Source: Zhihengliuella salsuginis
GTDB taxonomy: Bacteria; Actinomycetota; Actinomycetes; Actinomycetales; Micrococcaceae
Assembly: GCF_014651715.1 (NCBI RefSeq)
Contig: NZ_BMXK01000009.1
Location: 124,001-188,000, forward strand
DNA length: 64,000 nt
Direction: 5' to 3'
Part shown: positions 45,671 to 55,169 of the stretch, piece after piece
How positions within the stretch are numbered: the first letter of the stretch is position 1
How the letters are laid out: every line of letters starts with the position of its first letter
Program-made: the position numbers and the translations under genes
The notes under the pieces: model-generated
Database searches by the model: none
Told to the model about the DNA's origin: nothing
What the model saw: the letters and a program-made list of their open reading frames with translations, nothing else

Positions 45671-47422
45671 TCAGGCGCCGAGCGCGGCGGCGATGTCGTT
45701 CTTCACGGCGGCGAGGCGTTCGGCGGCCCGTCCGCGGGCGGCGGGGAGGCCGGCAGCGGAGGCGACCGGTTCGACCACCTCGAGGTAGGCCTTGAGCTTC
45801 GGTTCGGTTCCGGACGGGCGCACGATCACGCGCGAGTCGTCCGTGCTCACATACAGCAGCGCGTCGGTCGGCGGCAGGTCGCCGCCGGCGCCCAGGTCCT
45901 GCGCCGAGGCGATCGGGGCACCTGCCAGGGACGACGGCGGCGCGGCGCGCAGTCGTGCCATCATCTCGCCGAGCCGTGCCAGCGAGTCCACGCGCACCGA
46001 GAGCTGGTCGGTCGCGAAGAGTCCGTGCTCGACGGCCAGCTCGTCGAGCCGCTCGGGCAGCGAGCTGCCGGCGGCCTTGAGCGTCGCGGCCAGGTCGGCC
46101 AGCACGAGCGCTGCCGACATGCCGTCCTTGTCGCGGGCCAGGTCCGGGGCGACGCAGTAGCCCAGCGCCTCCTCGTAGCCGAAGGTCAGCCCCGGGACGC
46201 GGGCGATCCACTTGAAGCCGGTCAGCGTCTCGTGGTGCTCGATCCCGCAGCTGGCGGCGATGCGCCCTAGCAGGCGGGAGGAGACGATCGAGTTCGCGAA
46301 CACCGCGGACGCGGCGCCGTCGTTCCCAGAAGCGGCGATCCGCGAGGCCGTGTGGGCACCGAGCAGCGCGCCGACCTCGTCGCCGCGCAGCATCCGCCAG
46401 CCGGCGCCGGGGTCGTTCACTGCGGCGGCGCAGCGGTCCGCGTCCGGATCGTTGGCGATCACGAGGTCGGCGCCCACGCGCTCCGCCGTCGCGAGGGCGA
46501 GGTCCATCGCGCCCGGTTCCTCGGGATTGGGAAACGCGACCGTCGGGAAGTCCGGATCCGGCTCGGCCTGCTCGATGACGGGCATCACCCGGGAGAACCC
46601 GGCCCGGTCGAAGACGCCGAGCATCGTCGCCGACCCGACGCCGTGCAGCGAGGTCAGCACGATGCTGGTCGCGGCGCGCGCGGGGCGGCTGGCCTCCGTG
46701 GCGGGGGAGAGCGCGACGACGGCGCCGGTGTAGTCGTCGGCGATCGACTCGGGGAGCACGGTCCAGCCCGACCTGGCGAGTTCGATGCGCGCCAGGGGGC
46801 CGTCGTAGCTGATCTTCGCGGCGATCGCCGCGTCGACCGGGGCGACGATCTGCGCGCCGCGCCCGGCACCGTCCACGGCGCGGCCGCCGAGGTAGACCTT
46901 GTAGCCGTTGTCGCGCGGCGGGTTGTGGCTGGCCGTGACCATCACGCCGGCCTCGGCCTCCAGCGCCCGGACCGCGTACGCCAGCACGGGCGTCGGCAGG
47001 GCCGAGGGCAACAGGAGGGCGTCGATGCCGGCGGCGGTGAAGATCGCGGCGGTCTCCTCCGCGAAGACGTCAGAATTGCGTCGGGCGTCGAACCCGATGA
47101 CGGCGCGCGGCTTGTAGGCTCCGCCCGCCTGCTCCAGCAGGTAGGCGGCCAGGCCTGCCGCGGTGCGGCGCACGACCTGGCGGTTCATGCGGTTCGGGCC
47201 CGCGCCGAGCTCGGCGCGCAGGCCGGCGGTCCCGAAGGCCAGCGTCGTGGCGAAGCGGGCCCCGAGATCCGCCTGCGCAGCGGCGTCCCCGGCCTGGGCG
47301 GCGGCGAGCACCCGGGACAGCTCGGCCGCCGTCGTGGCGTCCGGGTCCTCAGCGGCCCAGCGGCGGGCCTCCGCGTGGAGATCCGAGGGCGGGTAGGTCC
47401 GGGTGTCGGCGAATGCGTTCAT
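45671..47422 (-). CDS. Phospho-sugar mutase (PGM2 / phosphopentomutase-like)
   Basis: A 583-residue alpha-D-phosphohexomutase. The phosphoserine loop is MVTASHNPPRDNGYKVYLGG, the metal loop NDPDADRC, the sugar loop GYEEALGYCV (the PGM2-type YEEALG rather than GEMSG) and the phosphate loop VRPSGTEPKLKAYLE. Placed 7 bp after a purine nucleoside phosphorylase and 32 bp before deoC, it most likely converts (deoxy)ribose-1-phosphate to the 5-phosphate, as PGM2 enzymes can. Glucose-1-phosphate activity is also possible. Confidence 0.88.
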   Translation of the reverse strand: MNAFADTRTYPPSDLHAEARRWAAEDPDATTAAELSRVLAAAQAGDAAAQADLGARFATTLAFGTAGLRAELGAGPNRMNRQVVRRTAAGLAAYLLEQAGGAYKPRAVIGFDARRNSDVFAEETAAIFTAAGIDALLLPSALPTPVLAYAVRALEAEAGVMVTASHNPPRDNGYKVYLGGRAVDGAGRGAQIVAPVDAAIAAKISYDGPLARIELARSGWTVLPESIADDYTGAVVALSPATEASRPARAATSIVLTSLHGVGSATMLGVFDRAGFSRVMPVIEQAEPDPDFPTVAFPNPEEPGAMDLALATAERVGADLVIANDPDADRCAAAVNDPGAGWRMLRGDEVGALLGAHTASRIAASGNDGAASAVFANSIVSSRLLGRIAASCGIEHHETLTGFKWIARVPGLTFGYEEALGYCVAPDLARDKDGMSAALVLADLAATLKAAGSSLPERLDELAVEHGLFATDQLSVRVDSLARLGEMMARLRAAPPSSLAGAPIASAQDLGAGGDLPPTDALLYVSTDDSRVIVRPSGTEPKLKAYLEVVEPVASAAGLPAARGRAAERLAAVKNDIAAALGA

Positions 47423-47429
47423 GCCGGCC

Positions 47430-48239
47430 CTAGACGCGCTCGACGATGCTCGCGAGCAGCTTCGAGATGCGCGGTCCTGCGGCTCGGCCGGCCTCGATGA
47501 CCTCCTCGTGGCTGAGGGGCTCGTCGCTGATGCCCGCGGCGAGGTTGGTCACCAGCGAGATGCCGAACACCTCGAGGCCTGCGTGGCGGGCGGCGATCGC
47601 CTCGAGCGCGGTCGACATGCCGACGAGGTCGGCGCCGATCGCCTTCGCGTAGCGGACCTCGGCGGGCGTCTCGTAGTGCGGGCCCGTGAACTGGGCGTAG
47701 ACGCCCTCGTCGAGCGACGGGTCGACCTCGCGGGCGATGCCGCGCAGACGCGGCGAGTAGAGGTCCGTCAGGTCCACGAACGTGGCGCCCTCGAGCGGGG
47801 ACGTCGCCGTCAGGTTGATGTGGTCGCCGATGAGGACCGGGGTTCCGGGGGCCCACGCGGGGTCGAGCCCGCCGCAGCCGTTGGTCAGCACCAGGCTCCG
47901 GCAGCCGGCGGCCGCGGCCGTGCGGACGCCGTGGACGACGGAGCGAACGCCCCGGCCCTCGTAGAAGTGGGTCCGTGCGCCGAGCACGAGCAGCCGCTTG
48001 CCCGCGGCCGTCACGATCGAGCGGACGGTGCCGACGTGGCCGGCGACGGCCGGTGCGTGGAAGCCCGGCAGCGTGGAGGCGTCCAGGGTGTGGGTCGTCT
48101 CGCCCAGCAGGTCGGCGGCGCCGCCCCAGCCGGAGCCCAGGACGAGGGCGATGTCGTGCTTTTCGACGCCGGACTGCTCGGCGATGGCGGCCGCGGCGCG
48201 GGCCGCAAGGTCAAAAGGGTCCTCAAGATGTTCGCTCAC
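47430..48239 (-). CDS. punA: Purine nucleoside phosphorylase
   Basis: A 269-residue trimeric-type PNP that phosphorolyses purine (deoxy)nucleosides. ALVLGSGWGGAADLL is the phosphate loop, RTHFYEGRG, LVLTNGCGGLDPAW (base-site Asn region) and GMSTALEAIAARHAGLEV are family signatures. A longer frame exists, but TAGGTT seven bases before this GTG supports a leaderless start. First gene of the PNP-phosphomutase-deoC operon, divergent from lpdA. Confidence 0.94.
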   Translation of the reverse strand: MSEHLEDPFDLAARAAAAIAEQSGVEKHDIALVLGSGWGGAADLLGETTHTLDASTLPGFHAPAVAGHVGTVRSIVTAAGKRLLVLGARTHFYEGRGVRSVVHGVRTAAAAGCRSLVLTNGCGGLDPAWAPGTPVLIGDHINLTATSPLEGATFVDLTDLYSPRLRGIAREVDPSLDEGVYAQFTGPHYETPAEVRYAKAIGADLVGMSTALEAIAARHAGLEVFGISLVTNLAAGISDEPLSHEEVIEAGRAAGPRISKLLASIVERV

Positions 48240-48354
48240 GCGACCCAACCTACCGGTAACCAGCCGCTTCGGCACGCGGGAACCGGGGGAGAAATGTGCC
48301 GCGTTTCACCCGGCGCGGTGTGCAACTGACGTGGCTCTGGGGGACAATAGGCGC
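48240..48354. promoter_or_regulatory. Divergent promoter region of punA and lpdA
   Basis: A 115-bp gap. On the minus strand TAGGTT seven bases before the punA GTG, on the plus strand GACAAT six bases before the lpdA GTG; both are leaderless arrangements. No convincing operator palindrome was found. Confidence 0.5.
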
Positions 48355-49755
48355 GTGACCTCAACTCATACACTCACCAACACCCGACTCGTCATCCTCG
48401 GCGGCGGCCCCGGCGGCTACGAGGCCGCCATGGTGGCCGCGCAGCTGGGGGCCGACGTGACCGTCGTCGAGCGCCAGGGCATGGGCGGCTCGGCGGTGCT
48501 GACCGACGTCGTCCCCTCGAAGACCCTGATCGCGACCGCCGACGCCATGCGCCGCGTGGGCACCGCCGTGAACTTCGGCGTGCAGGTGGGGGCCGACGAG
48601 GCGACGGCCGATCTCGGCATCGTCAACCACCGCCTGCTCGACCTGGCGAAGAACCAGTCCGAGGACATCCACACCGGACTCGAGCGCGCAGGCGTCAAGG
48701 TCGCGCTGGGCGCCGGCCGGCTGCTCGACAACCGGACGGTCGAGGTCACCGCCGACGACGGCGCCGTCACGACCCTCGAGGCCGACGCCCTGCTGCTGGC
48801 GGTCGGCGCGCAGGCCCGCGAGCTGCCGACGGCCGAGCCCGACGGGGAGCGCATCTTCAACTGGACGCAGATCTACAACCTGCAGGAGATCCCCGAGCAC
48901 CTCATCGTGGTCGGCTCCGGCGTCACCGGCGCCGAATTCGCCTCCGCATACAACCTGCTCGGCACCAAGGTCACCCTCGTCTCCTCCCGCGACCGCGTGC
49001 TGCCGGGGGAGGACGCCGACGCGGCCAACGTGCTCGAGGCCGCCTTCGAGCGCAACGGCGTCATCGTGAAGTCCCGCGTCCGCGCCGAGGCCGTTGACCG
49101 CGAGGGCGACGTCGTCAAGGTCACGCTCTCCTCGGGCGAGGTCATCGAGGGCAGCCACTGCCTCGTCGCCGTCGGCGGCACCCCGTGCACGGCCGGGATC
49201 GGCCTCGAGGAGGCGGGCGTCCAGCTCTCCGAGTCGGGGCACATCAAGGTCGACGGCGTCTCGCGCACCACGGCGGCCAACGTCTACGCGGCCGGCGACT
49301 GCACGGGCGTCTTCGCGCTCGCCTCCGTCGCGGCCATGCAGGGCCGCATCGCGATGGCGCACCTGCTCGGCGACGGCGTGAAGCCGCTCAAGCTCACCGA
49401 GGTCTCCGCCAACATCTTCACCTCCCCGGAGATCGCCACGGTCGGCGTCTCCGAGCAGGAGGTCGCCGAGGGCAAGTACCAGGCCGACATCATCAAGCTG
49501 AACCTGGCGACGAACGCCCGCGCGAAGATGATGAACGTGAGGGAGGGGTTCGTGAAGATCCTCGCGCGCAAGGGCTCCGGGACGGTCATCGGCGGCGTCG
49601 TCGTCGCCCCGCGCGCCTCGGAGCTGATCTTCCCGATCGCGCTCGCCGTGCACAAGCGCCTGCACGTGGACGACCTGGCCGAGACGTTCACCGTCTACCC
49701 GTCGCTCGCGGGTTCGATCTCCGAGGCAGCGCGCCGCCTGCACGTGCACCTCTAG
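48355..49755 (+). CDS. lpdA: LpdA-type NAD(P)H:quinone oxidoreductase / flavoprotein disulfide reductase family
   Basis: A 466-residue flavoprotein. LVILGGGPGGYEAAMVAAQLG binds FAD, LIVVGSGVTGAEFAS binds NAD(P)H, VYAAGDCTG is the second FAD motif, and LHVDDLAETFTVYPSL is the dimer interface. The usual CxxxxC pair is replaced by GMGGSAVLTDVVPSK, as in mycobacterial LpdA (Rv3303c), which reduces quinones rather than lipoamide. The GTG lies six bases after GACAAT. Divergent from punA; followed by a strong terminator. Confidence 0.9.
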   Translation: MTSTHTLTNTRLVILGGGPGGYEAAMVAAQLGADVTVVERQGMGGSAVLTDVVPSKTLIATADAMRRVGTAVNFGVQVGADEATADLGIVNHRLLDLAKNQSEDIHTGLERAGVKVALGAGRLLDNRTVEVTADDGAVTTLEADALLLAVGAQARELPTAEPDGERIFNWTQIYNLQEIPEHLIVVGSGVTGAEFASAYNLLGTKVTLVSSRDRVLPGEDADAANVLEAAFERNGVIVKSRVRAEAVDREGDVVKVTLSSGEVIEGSHCLVAVGGTPCTAGIGLEEAGVQLSESGHIKVDGVSRTTAANVYAAGDCTGVFALASVAAMQGRIAMAHLLGDGVKPLKLTEVSANIFTSPEIATVGVSEQEVAEGKYQADIIKLNLATNARAKMMNVREGFVKILARKGSGTVIGGVVVAPRASELIFPIALAVHKRLHVDDLAETFTVYPSLAGSISEAARRLHVHL

Positions 49756-49768
49756 CCCCGCGCGCCCT

Positions 49769-49805
49769 CAGCGGCCCGCCCACCGTCCCGGTGGGCGGGC
49801 CGCTG
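49769..49805 (+). terminator. Perfect 16-bp hairpin terminator after lpdA
   Basis: CAGCGGCCCGCCCACC and exact complement with a 5-nt loop, 13 bp after the lpdA stop, followed by ccgttt. Confidence 0.88.
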
Positions 49806-49835
49806 CCGTTTCGGCAGTTCCCGCTGTTCACAATG

Positions 49836-49850
49836 TGGACATGAAGTCCA
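49836..49850. promoter_or_regulatory. Small inverted repeat upstream of the MHS transporter promoter
   Basis: TGGAC-atgaa-GTCCA lies about 20 bp before the TAGGAT -10 (49870), next to the expected -35. Possible operator for a GntR-type or similar regulator; weak evidence. Confidence 0.35.
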
Positions 49851-49929
49851 GAGTGTGGCGCGAGGTGTCTAGGATATTGGTCCTGATCGACGCAGAAGCA
49901 GTCACTGCACCACGAGAAAAGGAAGTACC

Positions 49930-51312
49930 GTGTCAGCACCAGTTGCCAACGTGCCGAAGCAAAACACGCGCGGCCGCGTTATCTTCGCCAGCTTGATCGG
50001 CACCACGATCGAGTTCTACGACTTCTACATCTACGCCACCGCGTCAGTCCTCGTCTTCCCGGCGCTCTTCTTCCCGGACGCGACCGAGATCAACGCGATC
50101 CTCAGCGCGTTCGCCATCTTCGGCGTCGCGTTCGTCGCCCGCCCGCTCGGTTCGATCCTGTTCGGCCACTTCGGCGACAAGTTCGGCCGCAAGGGGACTC
50201 TCGTCGCGTCGCTGCTCACGATGGGTATCGCGACCTTCCTCATCGGCTTCCTCCCTGCCGCGCAGGGCAGCTTCGTGGTGCTCGCGCCGCTGATGCTCGT
50301 GCTGCTGCGCTTCGCCCAGGGTCTCGCACTCGGCGGCGAGTGGTCCGGTGCCGCGCTGCTCGCCACCGAGAACGCCCCCAAGGGCAAGCGCGCCATCTAC
50401 GGCACGTTCCCGCAGCTGGGTGCGCCGATCGGCTTCATCGTCGCGAACCTTCTCTTCGTCGGGCTCCAGCTGGGCCTGACGCCCGAGCAGTTCCAGGCGT
50501 GGGGCTGGCGCGTCCCGTTCATCCTGTCGGCCGTCATGGTCGCCGTCGGCCTGTACGTCCGCCTGAAGCTGGTCGAGTCCGTCTCCTTCACCAACGTGGT
50601 GGCCCAGAAGAAGGTCGCCAAATCGCCGCTGGCCGCGACGTTCAAGCACCACTGGCGCCCGGTCGTCGCCGGCACGTTCATCATGGTCGCGACCTACGTG
50701 CTGTTCTACCTGATGACCTCGTTCACGCTGACCTACGGCACCGCCAAGACCACCCAGCAGGCGGCCGCCGCCGCCGAGGCGGCAGGCGAGCCGTTCGACG
50801 CCGCCGCGTTCGTCCCCGGCCTGGGCATCGAGCGTCCGCTCTTCCTGACCATGCTCATCATCGGCGTCGTCTTCTTCGGCATCTTCACCGTGGTCTCCGG
50901 GCCGCTCGCCGAGAAGTTCGGCCGCCGCAAGTTCCTGCTCCTGGTCACGTCCGCCATCCTGGTGTTCGGTCTGGCCTGGCCGCTCTTCTTCGGACCGGGT
51001 ACGGCGGCCGCGATGGTCGGCCTGATCATCGGCTTCACACTCATGGGCCTCACGTTCGGTCCCATGGCGGCGATCCTGCCCGAGCTGTTCCCGGCGAACG
51101 TCCGCTACACCGGCTCGGCCGTCGCCTACAACCTGGCGTCGGTCATCGGCGCGGCCCCGGCCTCGTTCGTGGCGATCGCCCTGTGGCAGGCCGGCGGCGG
51201 CAACACCGTCCTGGTCGGCGTCTACCTGATGATCGGCGCGATCGCGACGCTCATCGCCCTGTGGCTGACCCGTGAGACCCGCGACGTCGACTACGACAAC
51301 AACGTCGGCTGA
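49930..51312 (+). CDS. MFS transporter, metabolite:H+ symporter (MHS) family
   Basis: A 460-residue, twelve-helix transporter. The start GTTIEFYDFYIYATASVLVF and the loop RPLGSILFGHFGDKFGRKGTL are signatures of the MHS group, which includes ShiA, KgtP and ProP. TAFKHHWRPVVAG marks the central loop and GPLAEKFGRRK repeats the loop motif in the second half. Substrates of this group are organic acids, betaines or shikimate; the actual one is not readable. The GTG has aaaagga upstream. A perfect 17-bp hairpin follows. Confidence 0.92.
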   Translation: MSAPVANVPKQNTRGRVIFASLIGTTIEFYDFYIYATASVLVFPALFFPDATEINAILSAFAIFGVAFVARPLGSILFGHFGDKFGRKGTLVASLLTMGIATFLIGFLPAAQGSFVVLAPLMLVLLRFAQGLALGGEWSGAALLATENAPKGKRAIYGTFPQLGAPIGFIVANLLFVGLQLGLTPEQFQAWGWRVPFILSAVMVAVGLYVRLKLVESVSFTNVVAQKKVAKSPLAATFKHHWRPVVAGTFIMVATYVLFYLMTSFTLTYGTAKTTQQAAAAAEAAGEPFDAAAFVPGLGIERPLFLTMLIIGVVFFGIFTVVSGPLAEKFGRRKFLLLVTSAILVFGLAWPLFFGPGTAAAMVGLIIGFTLMGLTFGPMAAILPELFPANVRYTGSAVAYNLASVIGAAPASFVAIALWQAGGGNTVLVGVYLMIGAIATLIALWLTRETRDVDYDNNVG

Positions 51313-51348
51313 CGCCTTCCCCCGTTCCGGGGGGATCTCATTGGAACG

Positions 51349-51386
51349 CGGCGGGGTCCGGCACCACACGGTGCCGGACCCCGCCG
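51349..51386 (+). terminator. Perfect hairpin terminator after the MHS transporter
   Basis: CGGCGGGGTCCGGCACC and exact complement, 4-nt loop, followed by tttcc. The rest of the 274-bp gap to the convergent GH13 gene shows nothing further I can support. Confidence 0.9.
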
Positions 51387-51586
51387 TTTCCTTGTCCGCC
51401 GGCTGCCCTCCTCCGGCTCTCTCGCCACCTGGCTTCCCGCCTGCCCGCCTGAACGGACACGGAGCCGATCCAGCGGGGTGGGCGGCCGTTCGGTGCCGGG
51501 TTCGCGGCCGCGCGGAGCGGATGCGACGACGGCGCCGCCCACCTCGGCAGGAGGGCGGCGACGTCGTGCGTGGTGGCGTCCCGGGG

Positions 51587-53284
51587 CTACTGGCGCAGCC
51601 AGGCCGTCGACTCGCCGGGCAGCGTGCCCCCGGCGGCGTCCGCGCTGGCCACGAGGACCTCGCCGTCGGGCAGTTCGAAACCGTCGGTGCCGAAGTTCGT
51701 GACGGTCAGCCAGCCGCCGGGGCGGCGGAAGGCGAGGACGTCGTCGCGGCCCGTCTCGATCCACTCGAGCGTCTCTCCGGTCTGCAGCTCGCGGCGCAGG
51801 CGCAGCGCCGTGCGGTACAGCTCGAGCGTCGAACCGGCGGCGCCGTCCTCGGCCTCGACCGAGTAGTCGCCGAACCAGCCCGGCTGCGGCAGGTGGGCGC
51901 CGCCGTCGCCGAAGCCGAACGAGGACCCGGAGCGCGCCCACGGCAGCGGGACGCGGCAGCCGTCGCGTCCCTTGTCGACGCCGGTGTTGCGGAAGAACGC
52001 CGGGTCCTGGCGGGCTTCGTCGGCGATGTCGCCGACCTCGTGCAGGCCCAGCTCCTCACCCTGGTACAGGTACGCGGAGCCCGGCAGCGCCAGCTCGAAC
52101 AGCGAGGCGGCGCGGGCGCGCCGCTCGCCCCCGACGCGGTCCAGGGAGTCCTCGGGGGCGCCGGCGAGGAGCCATGCGGCGCCCTGCTTCTGGTCCGCCT
52201 CGGTGCTTCCGACCCCGGTGGGCAGGGGAGGGAGCCCGTAGCGCGTGGCGTGGCGGACGACGTCGTGGTTGGAGAGCACCCACGTCGAGGAGGAGCCGGA
52301 CTCGGAGGCCAGGGCCAGGCTGTCGACGACGACCTCCTTGAATGCGGCTGCGTCGAATTCCTGCGTCAGCAGGTCGAACTCGAACGCCTGGCCGAGGCCC
52401 TCGGCGCTGGCGTAGCGCGGGCGGCGGTGCCGCTCGACCCAGGCCTCGGCCACCGCCGTGCGCGGAGGATCGTAGGAGTCGAAGACCTTCCGCCACTCGG
52501 CGTAGATGTCGTGCACCTCGTCGCGGTCCCAGATCGGGTGCTGGCCCTCGCTGCGCGGGATCGCGTCGAGCTCCGCCGAGGACGGCAGGGGGTCGGCCAG
52601 GTCCTTGGTGAGCGCGTGGGCGACGTCGATGCGGAAGCCGTCGACGCCGCGGTCCGACCAGAAGCGCAGGGTCTTGAGGAAGTCGGCGCGGACCTCCGGG
52701 TTGGCCCAGTTGAAGTCCGGCTGCTCGGAGGCGAAGAGGTGCAGGTACCACTGCCCGTCCTCGACCCGGGTCCATGCCGGCCCGCCGAAGATGCTCTGCC
52801 AGTCCGTCGGCGGCTCGGAGCCGTCCGGGCCCTTCCCGTCGCGGAAGATGTAGCGCTCGCGCTCCGGGCTGCTCGGTGCGGCGGCCAGGGCCTCCTGGAA
52901 CCAGACATGGTCGTTGGAGGAGTGGTTCGGGACGATGTCCACGACCACCTTGATGTTCTCGGCGTGCAGTGCCGCGACCATCTGGTCGAACTCCTCGAGC
53001 GTGCCGATCTTCGGGTCGACGTCGCGGTAGTCGGCGACGTCGTACCCGCCGTCGGCCAGAGCCGAGGGGTAGAACGGGCTCAGCCAGACGGCGTCGATCC
53101 CGAGCTGCGCCAGATAGGGGACGCGGGAGATGATGCCCTTCAGGTCGCCGATGCCGTCGCCGTTCGCATCGGCGAAACTGCGGGGGTAGATCTGGTAGAC
53201 GGCCGCCTGGCGCCACCAGGTGGCCGAATCGTCAGCGGGGGCGGGGTTCGAAGCGGTGGCCTCGGTCTGATGGGTGAGAGTCAC
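51587..53284 (-). CDS. GH13 alpha-glucosidase (oligo-1,6-/maltose-type)
   Basis: A 565-residue cytosolic enzyme. YQIYPRSFADANGDGIGDL is the GH13 start with the QIYPRSF form of alpha-glucosidases. VDIVPNHSS, GFRIDVAHAL (Asp nucleophile), AVAEAWVE (Glu acid/base) and LSNHDVVRHATRYG (third Asp) form the catalytic set. It hydrolyses alpha-glucosides such as maltose, isomaltose or sucrose; the exact one is unknown. GTG start with gaaaggatc upstream. Last gene of the ABC uptake operon, 44 bp after the second permease. Confidence 0.95.
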   Translation of the reverse strand: MTLTHQTEATASNPAPADDSATWWRQAAVYQIYPRSFADANGDGIGDLKGIISRVPYLAQLGIDAVWLSPFYPSALADGGYDVADYRDVDPKIGTLEEFDQMVAALHAENIKVVVDIVPNHSSNDHVWFQEALAAAPSSPERERYIFRDGKGPDGSEPPTDWQSIFGGPAWTRVEDGQWYLHLFASEQPDFNWANPEVRADFLKTLRFWSDRGVDGFRIDVAHALTKDLADPLPSSAELDAIPRSEGQHPIWDRDEVHDIYAEWRKVFDSYDPPRTAVAEAWVERHRRPRYASAEGLGQAFEFDLLTQEFDAAAFKEVVVDSLALASESGSSSTWVLSNHDVVRHATRYGLPPLPTGVGSTEADQKQGAAWLLAGAPEDSLDRVGGERRARAASLFELALPGSAYLYQGEELGLHEVGDIADEARQDPAFFRNTGVDKGRDGCRVPLPWARSGSSFGFGDGGAHLPQPGWFGDYSVEAEDGAAGSTLELYRTALRLRRELQTGETLEWIETGRDDVLAFRRPGGWLTVTNFGTDGFELPDGEVLVASADAAGGTLPGESTAWLRQ

Positions 53285-53328
53285 GGGACGTGATCCTTTC
53301 CTGAGTGGTGGTTTCTGGTGGGGAGGGG

Positions 53329-54225
53329 CTAGGACTTCACAGCGCCCTGGGTGACCCCCGAGAGGACCCAGCGCTGCGTGAAGACGAAGACGATGATCGC
53401 CGGGGCCATCGCCATGAGATAGGACGCGAAGGAGATGTGGTAGTTGCTGCTGAACTGGCTCTGGAAGAGCTGGTTCACGACGGGCAGCGTCTGCAGGGCC
53501 GGATCGGAGATGATCATCGACGGCATCATGAAGTCGTTCCAGGAGAAGAGGAATGCGAAGATGCCGACGGTCGCGGCCATCGGGGAGAGGACCGGGAAGA
53601 TGACCCGCCAGAACGTCTGCCAGGTGGAGGCGCCGTCGATACGTGCGGCCTCCTCCAGCTCGTGCGGCATGCCGCGCAGGAAGGTCGTCAGCAGCAGGAC
53701 GTTGAATCCCAGCATGAACATGATGTGCAGGATGCCCACGCCGAGCGGGGTGTCCAGACCGACGAGGCCGCTGAGTTTGATCTGCGACAGTGCCAGCACG
53801 GGGAACGGCAGGAACATCGCGGCCAGGATGTAGAAGAACGCGAACTTGAAGAACTTGCGCCCCCAGTTGGCGTGGATCGCGTAGGCCGCCATGCTGCTGA
53901 TCAGGACGGCGCCGGCGACGGCGATCGCCGAAACGAAGACGGAGAGTCCGAAGGAGACCGGGAAGTCGGTCATCTTCCAGGCCTCGACGAAGCCTTCGAT
54001 GCTGAGCGGTTGCGGCAGCGAGAACGCCTTGCCCTCAACGGCCTGGGCGCCGGTCTTGAACGCCATGGACACCGTGACGAACAGGGGGACGAGCACGGCG
54101 AGGGTGCACACGGCGAGGACGATGGTCAGCGGCAGGTTGTACTTGTCCTTGCCGAGCCGGGCCTTGGACCGGTTGGTGGGGATTCGGCGGGTGGTCCCGA
54201 TCGAATCGATGCTTGAGCTCGACAT
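53329..54225 (-). CDS. Carbohydrate ABC transporter permease (CUT1, MalG type)
   Basis: A 298-residue inner-membrane subunit with six helices. The EAA loop, which contacts the ATPase, is ELEEAARIDGASTWQTFWRVIFPVL (seen as EEAARIDGAS...FWRVIFP). The N-terminal 35 residues are charged. The ATG lies 2 bp after the other permease's stop, with aaaggacc upstream. Functions with the two genes before it. Confidence 0.95.
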   Translation of the reverse strand: MSSSSIDSIGTTRRIPTNRSKARLGKDKYNLPLTIVLAVCTLAVLVPLFVTVSMAFKTGAQAVEGKAFSLPQPLSIEGFVEAWKMTDFPVSFGLSVFVSAIAVAGAVLISSMAAYAIHANWGRKFFKFAFFYILAAMFLPFPVLALSQIKLSGLVGLDTPLGVGILHIMFMLGFNVLLLTTFLRGMPHELEEAARIDGASTWQTFWRVIFPVLSPMAATVGIFAFLFSWNDFMMPSMIISDPALQTLPVVNQLFQSQFSSNYHISFASYLMAMAPAIIVFVFTQRWVLSGVTQGAVKS

Positions 54226-54227
54226 GG

Positions 54228-55145
54228 TCACTGGTCCTTTCGGCGCATGAGGCGCATCTGCACGACGGCGATGGCCAGGGTGATCAGGAAGAAGATCGTG
54301 GCGGTGGCCATCTGGTAGGCGTAGTCGCCGGTTTCGAAGCCGGAGAAGATCGTCATGGCCACGGACCGGGTCGATGTGCCCGGACCGCCGTCGGTCAGAC
54401 CCACGATGATGTCGTAGGCGTTGAGGAAGTTCTTGAAGGTGAGGATGACGTTGATGACGATGTAGCTCGCCATGAGAGGGATCGTGATCATCTGCATCTG
54501 CTTCCACGGGCCGGCGCCGTCGAGGGCGGAGGCCTCGTAGAGGTCGCCGGGAATCGCGAGGAGGCCGGCAATGTAGATGAGCATGGCACCGGGCACGGCC
54601 TGCCATGCGGTGACGATGACGATCGACGCCCAGGCGAGGTTCGGGTTGGCGAGGATGCTGTCCTCGAGCGGTCCGAAGCCGACCGCACGTGCCGCTGTCG
54701 GCAGGGTCCGGGCGAAGAGGAACTGGAAGACGAACGCGATGATGATGGGGGAGACCACCATCGGGATCACGAAGATCGCCCGCATGGGCACGCGGGCGCG
54801 GATCTGCGCGGTCAGGCCCACCGCCAGCAGGAACGCGACGATGTTCGTCGCGATCACGGTCACGGCCGAGAACCACAGGGTGAACCAGAAAGAGGCCATG
54901 ATCGCCGGGTCGGTGAACAGGAGCTCGTAGTTCGCCAGCCCCACGAAGTCCCACTCGCCGTAGCCGACCGAGTTGGTGAAGCTGTAGAAGATGCCCATGA
55001 CGGCCGGGAGTGCGATGCACAGCGTGAAGGCGGCGAGCGTGGGCAGGAGGAAGAACAGGTGGGTCTTGTCGGGCCGGCGCTTCGGGGTCGGCCTCAGTCC
55101 GGCCGGCGCGGTGCGTGCCGGCGCTTCAGATGAAGTGAGAGACAT
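54228..55145 (-). CDS. Carbohydrate ABC transporter permease (CUT1, MalF type)
   Basis: A 305-residue six-helix permease subunit; HLFFLLPTLAAFTLCIALPA is the first helix and LYEASALDGAGPWKQMQMITIPL the EAA loop (EASALDGAGPWK). It lies 24 bp after the binding-protein gene and nearly abuts the second permease. No ATP-binding subunit is encoded in the operon; in actinobacteria a shared MsiK-type ATPase usually serves such permeases. Confidence 0.95.
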   Translation of the reverse strand: MSLTSSEAPARTAPAGLRPTPKRRPDKTHLFFLLPTLAAFTLCIALPAVMGIFYSFTNSVGYGEWDFVGLANYELLFTDPAIMASFWFTLWFSAVTVIATNIVAFLLAVGLTAQIRARVPMRAIFVIPMVVSPIIIAFVFQFLFARTLPTAARAVGFGPLEDSILANPNLAWASIVIVTAWQAVPGAMLIYIAGLLAIPGDLYEASALDGAGPWKQMQMITIPLMASYIVINVILTFKNFLNAYDIIVGLTDGGPGTSTRSVAMTIFSGFETGDYAYQMATATIFFLITLAIAVVQMRLMRRKDQ

Positions 55146-55169
55146 GTTGCTCCTTGAGTGATCCGCCGG

